Shown: piece after piece, positions 18,030 to 27,431 of the stretch | Layout of the letters: the number at the start of each line of letters is the position of its first letter | Position numbering within the stretch: the stretch's first letter is position 1 | Source of the DNA: Bacillota bacterium | GTDB taxonomy: Bacteria; Bacillota; Clostridia; Oscillospirales; Acutalibacteraceae | Assembly (NCBI GenBank): GCA_023410445.1 | Contig: JAEYPT010000001.1 | Location: forward strand, 62,001-126,000 | Direction of reading: 5' to 3' | DNA length: 64,000 bases | Made by a program: the position numbers and the translations under genes | Notes under the pieces: model-generated | Seen by the model: the letters and a program-made list of their open reading frames with translations, nothing else | What the model was told of the DNA's origin: nothing | Databases searched by the model: none

Positions 18030-19979
18030 CTACCGGATTTTGCTCCCGGCGGGAACACCGTCGATAAAGACTACACGCACATCGTTTTCGCCTGCGTCTG
18101 CCGCGAGAATCATGCCCTGACTCTCCACGCCGCACAGGATGGCCGGCTTCAGGTTGGAAACGATCACCACCGTATGCCCAATCAGGTCCTCCGGCTTGTA
18201 CCACTGCGAGATGCCGGAAGCGACCGTGCGCTCACCGGTTCCATCGTCCAGCGTCAGCTTTAACAGCTTTTTGGAACGCTTGACCGGTTCGCAGGCCTTT
18301 ACGGTTGCGGCCCGCAGCTCTACCTTCGCGAAGTCCTCGATGCCGATCTGTGCGATTCCTTCCACGGCTTTTTCCTCGGGTTTCTCCTGCACGGCTTTGT
18401 CCGCCGGATTGGGGATCAGCTTGTTTAGCTCGTCGATCTCCTTATCCACGTCGATGCGCGGGAAGAGGGTCTCGCCCTTTGCAATGACTGCATCCGCAGG
18501 CAATACGTTCCATTTTCCTGCCGCATCGTAGGTCACGGCTTCGCCGGAAGCGCCGATCTGCGACTGAATCTTCGGCCCGGTCTCCGGCAGGAACGGTACC
18601 AAAAGCACTGAAACAATTCGGAGCACTTCGCAGAGATTGTATAGCACAGCAGCCAGACGGGCACTCTTGGTTTCATCTTTGCCCAACGCCCACGGCGCCG
18701 TTTCGTCAATATACTTGTTCGCACGGGAAACAACCTTCCAGATTTCTGTCAGCGCCGAGGAGAACTGATAGCCATCGATGGCCCCGTCGCATTTTCCGCG
18801 AAGGGCAAGCGCCATGGAAATCAGCTCTTCGTCAACCGGAGCGGCTTCCCGCTCAGCGGGGATGTGCCCGCCGAAATATTTCTCCGCCATTGCCGTCGTG
18901 CGGGAAAGCAGGTTCCCGAGGTCGTTGGCCAAGTCGGAGTTGATGCGGCCAATGAGAGCTTCATTGGTGAACAGGCCGTCGGCCCCGAAGGGGATTTCAC
19001 GAAGCAGGAAATAACGGATGGCGTCCACACCGTAGCGGTCGCACAGAATCACAGGATCAACCACGTTCCCCTTGCTCTTGCTCATCTTGCTCCCGTCGCC
19101 GAACAGCAGCCAGCCGTGGCCGTACACCTGTTTCGGAAGGGGCAGATCGAGCGCCATCAGCATGGCAGGCCAGATGATCGTGTGGAAGCGCACGATTTCC
19201 TTGCCGACAAAATGAACGTCGGCGGGCCAGTATTTTTTGTAATCGGAATCGTCGTTTGAGCCGTAGCCGAGCGCCGTAATATAGTTCGTCAGCGCGTCAA
19301 GCCAAACATAAACCACGTGCTTCGGATCGAAGGTTACCGGAATGCCCCAGGAGAAACTGGTGCGGGAAACGCACAGATCTTCCAGACCCTGCTTGATGAA
19401 ACTGATCATTTCATTTTTGCGGCTTTCGGGCTGAATAAAATTCGGCTGGTCTTCATAGAGCTTCAGAAGCCGGTCCGCATAGTTGGAAAGGCGGAAGAAG
19501 TAAGCTTCCTCGTTGGCGATTTTTACCTCACGCCCGCAGTCTGGGCACTTGCCGTCTTTGAGCTGCGTTTCGGTCCAGAAGGATTCGCAGGGGGTGCAGT
19601 ACCAGCCTTTGTACTGTCCCTTGTAGATTTCACCTTTGTCATAGAGTGCCTTGAAGATGCTCTGCACGGCCTTGACGTGGTAGTCGTCCGTGGTGCGGAT
19701 GAAGCGGTCGTTGGAGATATTCAGCAGCTTCCAGAGGTTCTGGAAGCCTGCCACCACACGGTCAACGTACTCCTTCGGGGTAACGCCTTCCTTTTCCGCG
19801 TTTAATTCGATTTTCTGGCCGTGCTCGTCCGTCCCGGTCAAAAACATCACGTCGTACCCCTGCATTCGCTTGTAGCGTGCAATGGCGTCGCTTGCCACCG
19901 TGCAGTAGCTGTGCCCGATGTGCGGCTTGCCGGACGGGTAGTAAATGGGTGTCGTGATGTAAAAGGTCTTCTTTTCCAT
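18030..19979 (-). CDS. metG: Methionyl-tRNA synthetase with C-terminal tRNA-binding domain
   Basis: A 649-residue class I synthetase charging initiator and elongator tRNA-Met. The HIGH motif is in PSGKPHIGHSY, KMSKS in KMSKSKGNVVDP, and a zinc knuckle of two Cys pairs (CTPC and CPDC) is in the connective domain. The last 110 or so residues (from about 540) form an EMAP/Trbp111-like OB fold used for tRNA binding and dimerisation. Length and layout match the Bacillus-type enzyme. An extended -10 promoter precedes it. Confidence 0.97.
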   Translation of the reverse strand: MEKKTFYITTPIYYPSGKPHIGHSYCTVASDAIARYKRMQGYDVMFLTGTDEHGQKIELNAEKEGVTPKEYVDRVVAGFQNLWKLLNISNDRFIRTTDDYHVKAVQSIFKALYDKGEIYKGQYKGWYCTPCESFWTETQLKDGKCPDCGREVKIANEEAYFFRLSNYADRLLKLYEDQPNFIQPESRKNEMISFIKQGLEDLCVSRTSFSWGIPVTFDPKHVVYVWLDALTNYITALGYGSNDDSDYKKYWPADVHFVGKEIVRFHTIIWPAMLMALDLPLPKQVYGHGWLLFGDGSKMSKSKGNVVDPVILCDRYGVDAIRYFLLREIPFGADGLFTNEALIGRINSDLANDLGNLLSRTTAMAEKYFGGHIPAEREAAPVDEELISMALALRGKCDGAIDGYQFSSALTEIWKVVSRANKYIDETAPWALGKDETKSARLAAVLYNLCEVLRIVSVLLVPFLPETGPKIQSQIGASGEAVTYDAAGKWNVLPADAVIAKGETLFPRIDVDKEIDELNKLIPNPADKAVQEKPEEKAVEGIAQIGIEDFAKVELRAATVKACEPVKRSKKLLKLTLDDGTGERTVASGISQWYKPEDLIGHTVVIVSNLKPAILCGVESQGMILAADAGENDVRVVFIDGVPAGSKIR

Positions 19980-20017
19980 ACTTTTTACCTCCGGGATGAT
20001 TTTTGATTCTTGTTATT

Positions 20018-20026
20018 ATTATACCA
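20018..20026 (-). promoter_or_regulatory. Extended -10 promoter of metG
   Basis: On the minus strand TGG-TATAAT (20026 to 20018) lies about 40 bases before the metG start. The -35 is weak. No S-box or T-box fits in the short leader. Confidence 0.55.
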
Positions 20027-20075
20027 TTTTTTGGCGGATTATAAAAGGAATATGGGAAAACGGTTCCTTGCTTTT

Positions 20076-21224
20076 TTAGTTGGAATCATCGGAGGAACCG
20101 GCTCCGTACAGGAAATTCCGCAGAAGTGTGCAGTTCTGACTCAGGTCCGGGTCCAGTACGTCGCCGACGTTCGGAATATCCTCATTCTTGTAGGTGTTGA
20201 CGTACGGTATGTACATGGTTTCCATTTTGTAGTTCGAAACGGATACGCCGATTGAGGCAAGGGACACCAGTTCTGGGTTGGTGAGATTCGTTTTCACACA
20301 GGGCAGGTAGTCATACATGATCTTGCTGATTTCAATCGGATTCATGGTCTTCATCTTTTTGATCATCAGCTCGATTACTTCGCGCTGACGGCCTGTCCGC
20401 CCGAAATCGTCGTCAATGGCGCGGATACGGGCATAGTAGAGGGCCAGCCTTCCGTTCAGATGGTTGACGCCGGGTTTTAGATGGCTGCCCATATTTTCGT
20501 TTTCCGCGTCGCAGGCGGCCTGTGACATGTTGATGTCAAGCCCGCCGATCCGGTCGATGATTTTCGCAAAGTTATCGAAGTCCGTTGCGACGTATTTATC
20601 CATGATAATGCGGTAGTTGTTCTGCAGCGTAGCGATGGTCAGGTTCGGGCCTTCGAACGCATAGGCCGCGTTCAGCTTGTTTTTGCCGTGGCCCGGAATT
20701 TCCAGATAGGCATCTCGCAGAAACGAAACCAGCCGCAGTGTTTTTGAATTGCGGTCGATAGAAAGCAGCATGTTGGAGTCGGAACGCCCGTCGGTTCCGT
20801 CGTCGTTTTTATCGGCGCCGATCAGCAGAATGTTGGTGACGCTGCTGTCGGTTTTCACCTGCCAGGCAGGTGCCGCGGCGGGCTGCTGAATATAGGCGGT
20901 TGCCTGTGAGCTGGTGGAGGCGGCGGAACGGTCCAGCCGGGAAAGCATCATGACGGAATAGATGATGCCGACCAGTGCGACAAGAACGAGAACAAAGCCG
21001 AAAAAACCGAGGATCTTCGCTCCGCAGCCTTTTTTCTTTTTCTTCTTTTGTCCGCCTCCGGTGCGGGCACGCTGTGCGGAACCGGAAGTAGCGCCGCGGT
21101 CGACCGTGTTGTAGCGGTCAATTTCATCCGGAGCGTACGTTACCTTCCTGCGTGGAGGCGGAGCGGTGCGCCGGGGCTGTTGGGATCGGTTGCCGGGCTT
21201 CCGGCTGCTGCTGCTTTTGTTCAT
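20076..21224 (-). CDS. LytR-CpsA-Psr (LCP) family cell-wall glycopolymer ligase
   Basis: A 382-residue membrane enzyme. The first 75 residues are low-complexity and basic with a KKKKKKGCG run. One span follows (about residues 74-96), then the extracytoplasmic LCP domain with NILLIGADKND, GRSDSNMLLSID, the conserved arginine region RLVSFLRDAYLEIPG and KLNAAYAFEG. LCP proteins transfer teichoic acids or capsule polymers from undecaprenyl carriers to peptidoglycan. The long basic N-terminal tail is longer than usual. It has its own strong promoter and lies upstream of metG with no clear terminator, so some read-through is possible. Confidence 0.92.
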   Translation of the reverse strand: MNKSSSSRKPGNRSQQPRRTAPPPRRKVTYAPDEIDRYNTVDRGATSGSAQRARTGGGQKKKKKKGCGAKILGFFGFVLVLVALVGIIYSVMMLSRLDRSAASTSSQATAYIQQPAAAPAWQVKTDSSVTNILLIGADKNDDGTDGRSDSNMLLSIDRNSKTLRLVSFLRDAYLEIPGHGKNKLNAAYAFEGPNLTIATLQNNYRIIMDKYVATDFDNFAKIIDRIGGLDINMSQAACDAENENMGSHLKPGVNHLNGRLALYYARIRAIDDDFGRTGRQREVIELMIKKMKTMNPIEISKIMYDYLPCVKTNLTNPELVSLASIGVSVSNYKMETMYIPYVNTYKNEDIPNVGDVLDPDLSQNCTLLRNFLYGAGSSDDSN

Positions 21225-21264
21225 GGCTCCCCTCCGTTTTCTGTCACCTTATATAAGCTTTTTT

Positions 21265-21293
21265 ATTTTATTGCAAACTCCGGGGCTTGTCAA
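21265..21293 (-). promoter_or_regulatory. Sigma-A promoter of the LCP gene
   Basis: On the minus strand a -35 TTGACA (21293-21288), a 17-base spacer and -10 TAAAAT (21270-21265) give a near-consensus promoter 40 bases before the start codon. Confidence 0.75.
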
Positions 21294-21346
21294 CGCCGCA
21301 CGCCCGGAAGCGGACCCGATTCCCAGGTTTTTATCCATGCGGGCGG

Positions 21347-21375
21347 TTGTTTTTTGCCCCTGTTATTGATATAAT
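21347..21375 (+). promoter_or_regulatory. Sigma-A promoter of the small ORF/copper genes
   Basis: TTGTTT (21347-21352), 17-base spacer, consensus TATAAT (21370-21375). It fires divergently from the LCP promoter. No CsoR- or CopY-type operator was recognised nearby. Confidence 0.6.
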
Positions 21376-21400
21376 AATTCGGGAAGGAAGCGAATGAATC

Positions 21401-21511
21401 ATGAGAATTCAAAAGAGTCGGGAAGAACGTAAAAAGACGGTGGTCCGTGTCGTCGCGGTTCTCTGCGCGCTGATGATTGTTGCTTCCGCGTTCCTGTTTC
21501 TGTTCCTGTAG
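21401..21511 (+). CDS. 36-residue single-span membrane peptide
   Basis: A short frame (ATG 21401, TAG 21509-21511). It has a basic amphipathic N-terminus (about 13 residues, rich in Arg/Lys/Glu), then one hydrophobic span (about residues 15-36) ending at the stop. GGGAAGGAAG (21381-21390) precedes the ATG by about ten bases, and a good promoter ends 25 bases upstream. The layout is that of small Firmicute membrane peptides; no family can be named. The copper chaperone gene starts 69 bases later, so cotranscription is possible. It could still be a chance frame. Confidence 0.5.
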   Translation: MRIQKSREERKKTVVRVVAVLCALMIVASAFLFLFL

Positions 21512-21580
21512 GTTTCCGGCCGCCTGTTTTGGGGAACCGACGGTTAGCAAAATCTAACTTTTCCCCGGAGGTATAAAACG

Positions 21581-21802
21581 ATGAAAAAAGAAATTGTTTT
21601 GAATATTGAAGGAATGCACTGCCCGATGTGCGCGAAGCACGTCACCGAGGCGCTCAAAGAGACATCCGGCGTGAAAAAGGCGGAGGTCCGCCTGGAGGAA
21701 AATATGGCCCGCGTCGTCTATGATGACGCTCAGACGAATGTTGAGAAGCTGTCCGAGGCTGTTGCGGAGGCGGGCTATTCGGTTGTAAAGGGGCAGTCCT
21801 AG
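21581..21802 (+). CDS. copZ: CopZ-like copper chaperone, single HMA domain
   Basis: A 73-residue ferredoxin-like HMA domain. The metal-binding motif is GMHCPMC near residue 10-16, with the usual VKKAEV and Y/V-rich second half. It would carry Cu(I) to the adjacent P-type ATPase. A Pro follows the first Cys, where many copper chaperones have other residues. The stop overlaps the ATPase start region, so the pair is translationally coupled. The Met next to the first Cys fits copper. Confidence 0.88.
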   Translation: MKKEIVLNIEGMHCPMCAKHVTEALKETSGVKKAEVRLEENMARVVYDDAQTNVEKLSEAVAEAGYSVVKGQS

Positions 21803-21804
21803 TG

Positions 21805-23922
21805 ATGAAATCGGTTGATCTGGAAATCGGCGGTATGCACTGCGTCATGTGCGCCAATGCGGTACGCAGGGCGGTGCGTAAAGTCGGCGGGGTGGAGGAC
21901 GCGGAAGTCAGCTACGCCGCTGAATCCGCCCATGTTATTTACGATGAAGAAAAAACCGGCCTGAAGGCGATTTCGAAAGCCATCCGGAAGGCCGGTTATT
22001 TTGTCGTTGAAAATAAACAGGCTTACCGGCGGCGGGAATTCCGTACGCTGCTGATCGAATTTATCGTTTCGGCGGTTCTTACGCTTCCGTTCCTGCTGGC
22101 TATGGTGTTGATGTTCGCCGCGCCGGAGAGTTCCATTACCATGGCGCTTCATAACCGGTGGGTGCAGTTCGCCCTTGCGACGCCTGTCCAGATTGGCATC
22201 GGGTGGCGCTTTTACCGGGGCGGCTTCGATTCCGTACGCTCCGGCAGCGCGAATATGGATGTTCTTGTCAGCCTCGGCACGCTGTCCGCTTACGCCTACA
22301 GTGTGTGGAACGTCTTTACGGGAGGCTCGACTCTGTATTTTGAGGCGAGCACGATGGTGCTTACCCTGGTGCTGCTCGGCAAGCTCTTTGAGGCCAAGGC
22401 GAAGGCCCGGGCCGATTCCGCGGTGGAAAGCCTGCTGCAGCTTCAGCCGAAGACTGCTTCCGTTCTGCGGGACGGGCATGAGATCAAGGTCCCCGCCGGT
22501 GAAATCGGAATTGGGGAAACCGTTCTGGTGCGCCCCGGCGAGGGCGTGGCTGTGGACGGCGTGATCCTTGAGGGCGCTTCGGCTCTGGACGAAAGCATGC
22601 TCACCGGTGAAAGCATTCCAGTGGTTAAGCGCCGCGGAGATTCCGTATTTGCCGGTACCGTGAACCGGGAGGGCTCGTTCCGCTTTCGCGCTACGGGGGT
22701 TGGGCGGAACACCATGCTTTCCTCCATTGTGCGGATGGTGCGCGCGGCCCAGCAGAGCAAGCCGCCGATCCAGAAGCTGGTGGACCGGGTCTCTTCGGTG
22801 TTCGTCCCGACGATTCTCGCCCTCGCGGTGATTACCTTCCTGGTGGTATTTCTGTCTGAGCACGATATGCCGCAGGCGGTTGCCCGTGCGGTTGCGGTGC
22901 TGGTGATTGCCTGCCCCTGCTCGCTCGGGCTTGCGACTCCCACAGCCCTGATGGTGGGAACCGGAATGGCTGCGTCCGCCGGGATTCTCATCAAGGATGC
23001 GGATGCGCTCCAGCTTGCCGGGAAAACCGGCGTGGTCGTTTTTGACAAAACGGGAACGATCACCAAAGGCGAACCTCAGGTGACGGATTTTGTGCCGCTT
23101 TCTGGTAAGGCAACCGATCTGCTGCACTGGGCGGGCGCGGTGGAGCAGCTCAGCGAACATCCGGTGGGTCAGGCGGTTTTCCGCTACTGCAAAGAGCACG
23201 CCGGTGCAATGCCGCAGGCGGGGGATTTTTCCTCGCAGGTAGGCAGCGGCGTATTCGGAACGGTGGAGGGCCGGAAAATCTATGTGGGCCGGTTCGAAAA
23301 CGAACAGGCCGCTCAGTTTGAGCGGGAAGGAAAAACTTCCGTTGTACTTACGGTAGACGGCGCTCCCGCGGCCGTATTTGCCGCGGCGGACCATGTGCGG
23401 GAGGATTCCGCCGCCGCAGTCGGGACCCTGCGCGAGGCGGGCATCGACGTCTACATGGTCACGGGCGACAATGCCATCACTGCGCGTGCCATCGCGGAGC
23501 AGGTCGGCATTTCCAACGTGGTGGCCGGCGTCCTGCCGGGTGGCAAGAAGGAAGAGGTTACACGCCTGAAACGGGAGGGCCGCGTGGTCGCCATGGTGGG
23601 CGACGGCGCGAACGATGCCCCCGCTCTGGCCGCCGCCGACGTCGGCATGGCGGTCGGTACGGGCACGGACGTGGCGGCGAGCGCCTGCTCCATGGTGCTG
23701 ATGAGCGGAAGCCTGCGGGATGTTCCCCGCGCGATTGCCGTTTCGAAGGCCATTATGAGCAAGATTCGCCAGAATCTTTTCTGGGCGTTCTTTTATAACT
23801 GCATCGGCGTGCCGCTCGCGGCGTTCGGCATCCTTCACCCGGTCGTGGCAGGCGCATGTATGGCGTTCAGTTCCGTTTCTGTGGTGACGAATTCGCTTCT
23901 GCTCCGCAGGAAAAAGTTCTAG
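21805..23922 (+). CDS. copA: Copper-exporting P1B-type ATPase
   Basis: A 705-residue heavy-metal ATPase (a GTG at 21802 is an alternative start). One N-terminal HMA domain carries GMHCVMC, eight spans follow, and the transmembrane CPC motif is in CPCSLGLATP. Phosphorylation occurs at DKTGTIT; the nucleotide site has SEHPVGQAV; the hinge is GDGANDAPAL; the actuator has LTGES. Having one HMA rather than two is within the family range. Gene order with copZ and CPC chemistry point to Cu(I) efflux, although silver could also be handled. No csoR gene is adjacent. Confidence 0.95.
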   Translation: MKSVDLEIGGMHCVMCANAVRRAVRKVGGVEDAEVSYAAESAHVIYDEEKTGLKAISKAIRKAGYFVVENKQAYRRREFRTLLIEFIVSAVLTLPFLLAMVLMFAAPESSITMALHNRWVQFALATPVQIGIGWRFYRGGFDSVRSGSANMDVLVSLGTLSAYAYSVWNVFTGGSTLYFEASTMVLTLVLLGKLFEAKAKARADSAVESLLQLQPKTASVLRDGHEIKVPAGEIGIGETVLVRPGEGVAVDGVILEGASALDESMLTGESIPVVKRRGDSVFAGTVNREGSFRFRATGVGRNTMLSSIVRMVRAAQQSKPPIQKLVDRVSSVFVPTILALAVITFLVVFLSEHDMPQAVARAVAVLVIACPCSLGLATPTALMVGTGMAASAGILIKDADALQLAGKTGVVVFDKTGTITKGEPQVTDFVPLSGKATDLLHWAGAVEQLSEHPVGQAVFRYCKEHAGAMPQAGDFSSQVGSGVFGTVEGRKIYVGRFENEQAAQFEREGKTSVVLTVDGAPAAVFAAADHVREDSAAAVGTLREAGIDVYMVTGDNAITARAIAEQVGISNVVAGVLPGGKKEEVTRLKREGRVVAMVGDGANDAPALAAADVGMAVGTGTDVAASACSMVLMSGSLRDVPRAIAVSKAIMSKIRQNLFWAFFYNCIGVPLAAFGILHPVVAGACMAFSSVSVVTNSLLLRRKKF

Positions 23923-24108
23923 GGCAACACTGCCGCAAAAAGCGGGTGAAAAGGCGGCGCATGTAAATTGGGCGAAGTTGTGTCCGGTGGTTCGCGGCGC
24001 CGTCCTGTTTTGTTAATGGGCGGTGCCGTTCTGTTGTTTTGGTGTCTGCTGTGCGCCGCTGAAAGCGGGCGGCAATAGATAATGTTTTAGTCGGGAGGAA
24101 AAACAGCG

Positions 24109-25338
24109 GTGAAACAGGTGGAAATTGCTGTGGTCGGCGGAGGAGCGTCCGGTCTGATGGCGGCGGCGTCCGCCGCGGCTTTTGGCGCTCGGGAGGGACA
24201 TGCTGCGCGCGTTGCGGTGCTGGAAAAAAACGATCGGGTGGGCAAAAAACTCCTTGCTACCGGGAACGGGCGCTGCAACCTGACCAATCTTCAAGCGGAG
24301 TCGTCGCACTACCACGGCGACACCGAACGGTGCGCCCAAGTGCTCCGGAAATACCCACCACAGAAAATTCTCGATGCTTTCGCCGGAATGGGACTTTTCT
24401 GCCGAGAACTGGAGGGCGGGCGCGTCTATCCCTACAGTCTGCAAGGCTCCTCGGTGCTGAATCTGCTGCGCCGCCGTCTGGATACGCTCGGTGTTGAGAC
24501 GCTCTGCGGGTTCCCGGTTACCGGCCTGAAAAAAACAAAGACGGGATTCCTGATTGCGTCGGGGGATGAGACAATTTCTGCAGAGCGGGTGATTTTCTGC
24601 TCTGGCGGCAAGGCTGGGCCGCAGTTCGGGACGGACGGGAGCGCCTTTCCGCTCCTGAAAAGTCTCGGCCACAGCGTGACGCCGCTCCGGCCCGCACTGG
24701 TTCCGATGAAATCCAAATCGGAGCGTCTGAAACCGCTCAAGGGAGTTCGCAGTCCCGCGAAGGCGACGTTTCTGGCAGGCGGCAAGCAGGTCGCCTTTAC
24801 GGAGGGCGAGGTTCAGTTTACGGATACGGCTCTTTCCGGTATCTGTATCTTTGAGCTGGCCCGCTTCGCGGGTACTTCCGGCACGGAGGAAGTTTCGCTT
24901 GACCTCACGCCGGAAATCGATACGGAAGAACTGGCAGAACGTCTGCGCTGCATTGATGAAGCCTTTCCGGGTCTCTCGGCGGCACAGCTGTTGGAAGGTA
25001 CCCTGCACCGGGCGCTGGCAGCGGAGGTTGTACGTCAGGCGGAGGGGAAAGGCAGGGCCGACTTTTCGAGCATTGCGCGGGCGGTCAAAGATTTTCGTTT
25101 CCCGGTTCTGGGTACCCTTTCCTGGCCGCAGGCACAGGTCACGGCGGGCGGCGTGCCGACCCGAGAGACGGACGAAAATTTCCAATCGAACTGCTGCAAA
25201 GGTCTTTACCTTTCCGGAGAGCTTCTTGACGTGGACGGCGACTGCGGCGGGTTTAATCTTCACTGGGCGTGGGCAACCGGTCTTGCAGCGGGGGAAGCGG
25301 CGGCAAAATCGGTCGAAAAGGGGAATCCTTCGAAATGA
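24109..25338 (+). CDS. HI0933/YhiN-like FAD-dependent oxidoreductase (aminoacetone oxidase family)
   Basis: A 409-residue flavoprotein starting at GTG (24109) with GGGAGGA upstream. The FAD Rossmann motif is VVGGGASGLMAA at residues 5-16, the second landmark is TGNGRCNLTN, and the C-terminal FAD site is GDCGGFNLHWAWATG. The physiological role of the family is unclear; some members are annotated as aminoacetone oxidases. It is ATGA-coupled to the SdpI-like gene downstream and precedes another FAD enzyme. Confidence 0.9.
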   Translation: MKQVEIAVVGGGASGLMAAASAAAFGAREGHAARVAVLEKNDRVGKKLLATGNGRCNLTNLQAESSHYHGDTERCAQVLRKYPPQKILDAFAGMGLFCRELEGGRVYPYSLQGSSVLNLLRRRLDTLGVETLCGFPVTGLKKTKTGFLIASGDETISAERVIFCSGGKAGPQFGTDGSAFPLLKSLGHSVTPLRPALVPMKSKSERLKPLKGVRSPAKATFLAGGKQVAFTEGEVQFTDTALSGICIFELARFAGTSGTEEVSLDLTPEIDTEELAERLRCIDEAFPGLSAAQLLEGTLHRALAAEVVRQAEGKGRADFSSIARAVKDFRFPVLGTLSWPQAQVTAGGVPTRETDENFQSNCCKGLYLSGELLDVDGDCGGFNLHWAWATGLAAGEAAAKSVEKGNPSK

Positions 25339-25757
25339 GTACGGCTATCGTTCTAATGGATATGTTTCTGATTCTTTTTCCGCTCTTTCTGCTGCTGGTG
25401 GGCTGGCTATTAAAACGACATCATTCCCAATACCCGAATACATTCTGCGGGTATCATGTCGGTAAAATCGCATCAAAGAGTGAAAGCGCATGGAATGAAG
25501 TAAATCTGCACTGCGGCGTGCTCCTGATTCGAACGGGTTCCGTCGCGCTGCTGCTGAATTTTGGGTTTGCGTTCCTTTTGACTTTTGGAGCGGGAGATCA
25601 ATTTGAGAAAACCGTCATGTGGGCACTTGTGGCGATCTTGATGCTGATGCTTTCGATTTGTGTGCCGACCCTTCTGTCAATCCTGCTCACGGAACGGCAT
25701 TTAAAAAGGAATATGATTCGAACGATCTCCCGAAGGGGAGCTCAACGAGATAAATAG
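25335..25757 (+). CDS. SdpI-like small membrane protein
   Basis: A 140-residue protein with three apparent spans (about residues 6-26, 71-90, 95-118). Between the first and second lies CGYHVGKIASKSESAWNEVN, which resembles the conserved loop of the SdpI/YhfL-type family (GYRTxxSxKSxxxWxxAN). SdpI gives immunity to a killing factor in B. subtilis, but most relatives are uncharacterised. The start overlaps the upstream stop as ATGA, which favours 25335 over an upstream in-frame ATG at 25269. The family call is moderate. Confidence 0.65.
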   Translation: MSTAIVLMDMFLILFPLFLLLVGWLLKRHHSQYPNTFCGYHVGKIASKSESAWNEVNLHCGVLLIRTGSVALLLNFGFAFLLTFGAGDQFEKTVMWALVAILMLMLSICVPTLLSILLTERHLKRNMIRTISRRGAQRDK

Positions 25758-25777
25758 AGAGAGGAATTTTTTGCTTA

Positions 25778-27373
25778 ATGGAACAGGAAAAGCGAATCTT
25801 CCGGGTTTCCGGAATACGGCTGGAGCTGGACGCGGGGGAAAGTGAACTGAAGCTTCAGGCTTCCCGGCGATTGAAGGTGCCGGTTCAGGCCCTCGGTGCG
25901 GTGCGGCTTGCCCGAAAGTCGGTGGACGCGCGGAGAAAAGACGATGTGCATTTCATCTGCACGGCGGAAGCCGAATGCGCAAAGAAAATTACAGTCCGCG
26001 ACGGCCGGATCACACCGGTGGAGCCTTACCGCTACCGTCTGCCCGTGTGCGGTCCGCTGCCCGAAAGGCCGGTGGTGGTGGGGTTCGGCCCCGCCGGAAT
26101 GTTCGCCGCACTGATTCTGGCACAGGCAGGGCAGAAGCCGATTGTTTTGGAACGTGGCCCCGCGGTCGAGGAGCGCGCTCAACGGGTGGAGCGCTTCTGG
26201 AACACCGGCGAGCTGGACCCGGAGGGCAACGTCCAGTTTGGGGAGGGTGGCGCCGGAACGTTCTCCGACGGGAAACTCAACACCGGCACAAAGGATTCCC
26301 GTGCGCGCAAGGTGCTGGAGGAATTCGCGGCCGCCGGAGCGCCGGAGGAAATTCTGTACCTCGCAAAGCCTCACATCGGCACGGACCGCCTGCCGGAAAC
26401 GGTGCGGAATATTCGTAAGCAAATTCTTTCTCTCGGCGGCGAAATCCTGTTTGAGACCCGCATGGAGCGTCTGCTCTCAAAGGACGGTCAGATCATCGGT
26501 CTGGAATACGTCTGTCGGGACGGAACGCGCGGCGAGATCGGGACAAAGCATGTCGTTCTGGCTGTTGGGCACAGCGCGCGGGATACGTTCTCCGCACTGT
26601 ACGGGCTCGGCCTGCCGATGGAGCCGAAGCCGTTTTCCGTTGGAGCGCGCATCGAGCATCCGCAGAAGCTGATCGATTTTTCCCAGTACGGGAAATTCGC
26701 GGGACATCCTGCGCTCGGTGCGGCGGATTACAAACTCTCGGTTCATCTGGAAAACGGGCGGGGCGTCTACACGTTCTGTATGTGTCCGGGCGGGGAGGTT
26801 GTTCCGGCCGCAAGTGAGCCCAACAGGCTTGTGACGAACGGGATGAGCCGGTTTGCGCGGGACGGCGAAAACGCCAATTCCGCTCTGCTGGTGGGCGTAG
26901 GCCCGGAGGATTACGGAAGCGATTCGCCGCTTGCTGGCGTGGAGTTCCAGCGCCGCCTGGAAGAAAGTGCGTTCCGCCTCGGCGGAGGGAATTACCGCGC
27001 CCCGGTCCAGCGTGTGGAAGACTTTTTAAATCACGCCGCTTCCGTCCGGCTTGGGGACGTCCAACCGACGTATCGGGCCGGGGTGACGCCCTGTTCGCTG
27101 GATGAGTGCCTGCCTGCTGAAATTGCCGATTCCATGCGGGAGGGCATCCGGCGGATGGAACGGCAGTTACAGGGCTTCGCGTTCCCGGACGCCGTGCTGA
27201 CGGCCGTGGAAACCCGAAGCTCCTCTCCCGTGCGTCTGCTGCGCGGGGAAGATTTTCAGTCTCCGCTTTTCCGGGGCCTCTACCCCTGCGGAGAGGGTGC
27301 GGGGTATGCGGGCGGTATCGTTTCCGCCGCTGTGGACGGCATCAAATGCGCGGAACAGATTCTGGAAGGTTAA
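25778..27373 (+). CDS. FAD-dependent dehydrogenase of the COG2509 type
   Basis: A 531-residue flavoprotein. A small alpha/beta N-terminal domain (residues 1-85) precedes the FAD motif VVGFGPAGMFAAL (about 92-104). Other landmarks are QFGEGGAGTFSDGKLNTG, KPHIGTDRL and the C-terminal PCGEGAGYAGGIVSAAVDG. Length and layout match the conserved but uncharacterised family of about 530 residues found in most Firmicutes. It is the third gene of a run with the YhiN-like enzyme and the SdpI-like protein. The reaction is unknown. Confidence 0.88.
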   Translation: MEQEKRIFRVSGIRLELDAGESELKLQASRRLKVPVQALGAVRLARKSVDARRKDDVHFICTAEAECAKKITVRDGRITPVEPYRYRLPVCGPLPERPVVVGFGPAGMFAALILAQAGQKPIVLERGPAVEERAQRVERFWNTGELDPEGNVQFGEGGAGTFSDGKLNTGTKDSRARKVLEEFAAAGAPEEILYLAKPHIGTDRLPETVRNIRKQILSLGGEILFETRMERLLSKDGQIIGLEYVCRDGTRGEIGTKHVVLAVGHSARDTFSALYGLGLPMEPKPFSVGARIEHPQKLIDFSQYGKFAGHPALGAADYKLSVHLENGRGVYTFCMCPGGEVVPAASEPNRLVTNGMSRFARDGENANSALLVGVGPEDYGSDSPLAGVEFQRRLEESAFRLGGGNYRAPVQRVEDFLNHAASVRLGDVQPTYRAGVTPCSLDECLPAEIADSMREGIRRMERQLQGFAFPDAVLTAVETRSSSPVRLLRGEDFQSPLFRGLYPCGEGAGYAGGIVSAAVDGIKCAEQILEG

Positions 27374-27374
27374 G

Positions 27375-27418
27375 GAAATAGGCTGCTGCAAAACATGTGT
27401 TTTGCAGCAGCCTATTTC
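27375..27418. terminator. Long perfect inverted repeat between convergent genes
   Basis: A 21-base perfect inverted repeat (27375-27395 with 27398-27418) around TG. There is no long U run, but the stem is very stable and sits between the FAD enzyme and the convergent membrane protein gene. Confidence 0.75.
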
Positions 27419-27431
27419 ATAGAGCAGGGTG

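Noticed and set aside
21799..23838. 679-codon minus-strand open frame opposite copA
   Set aside because: Rich in His/Arg/Gly without domains; a shadow of the copper ATPase reading frame.
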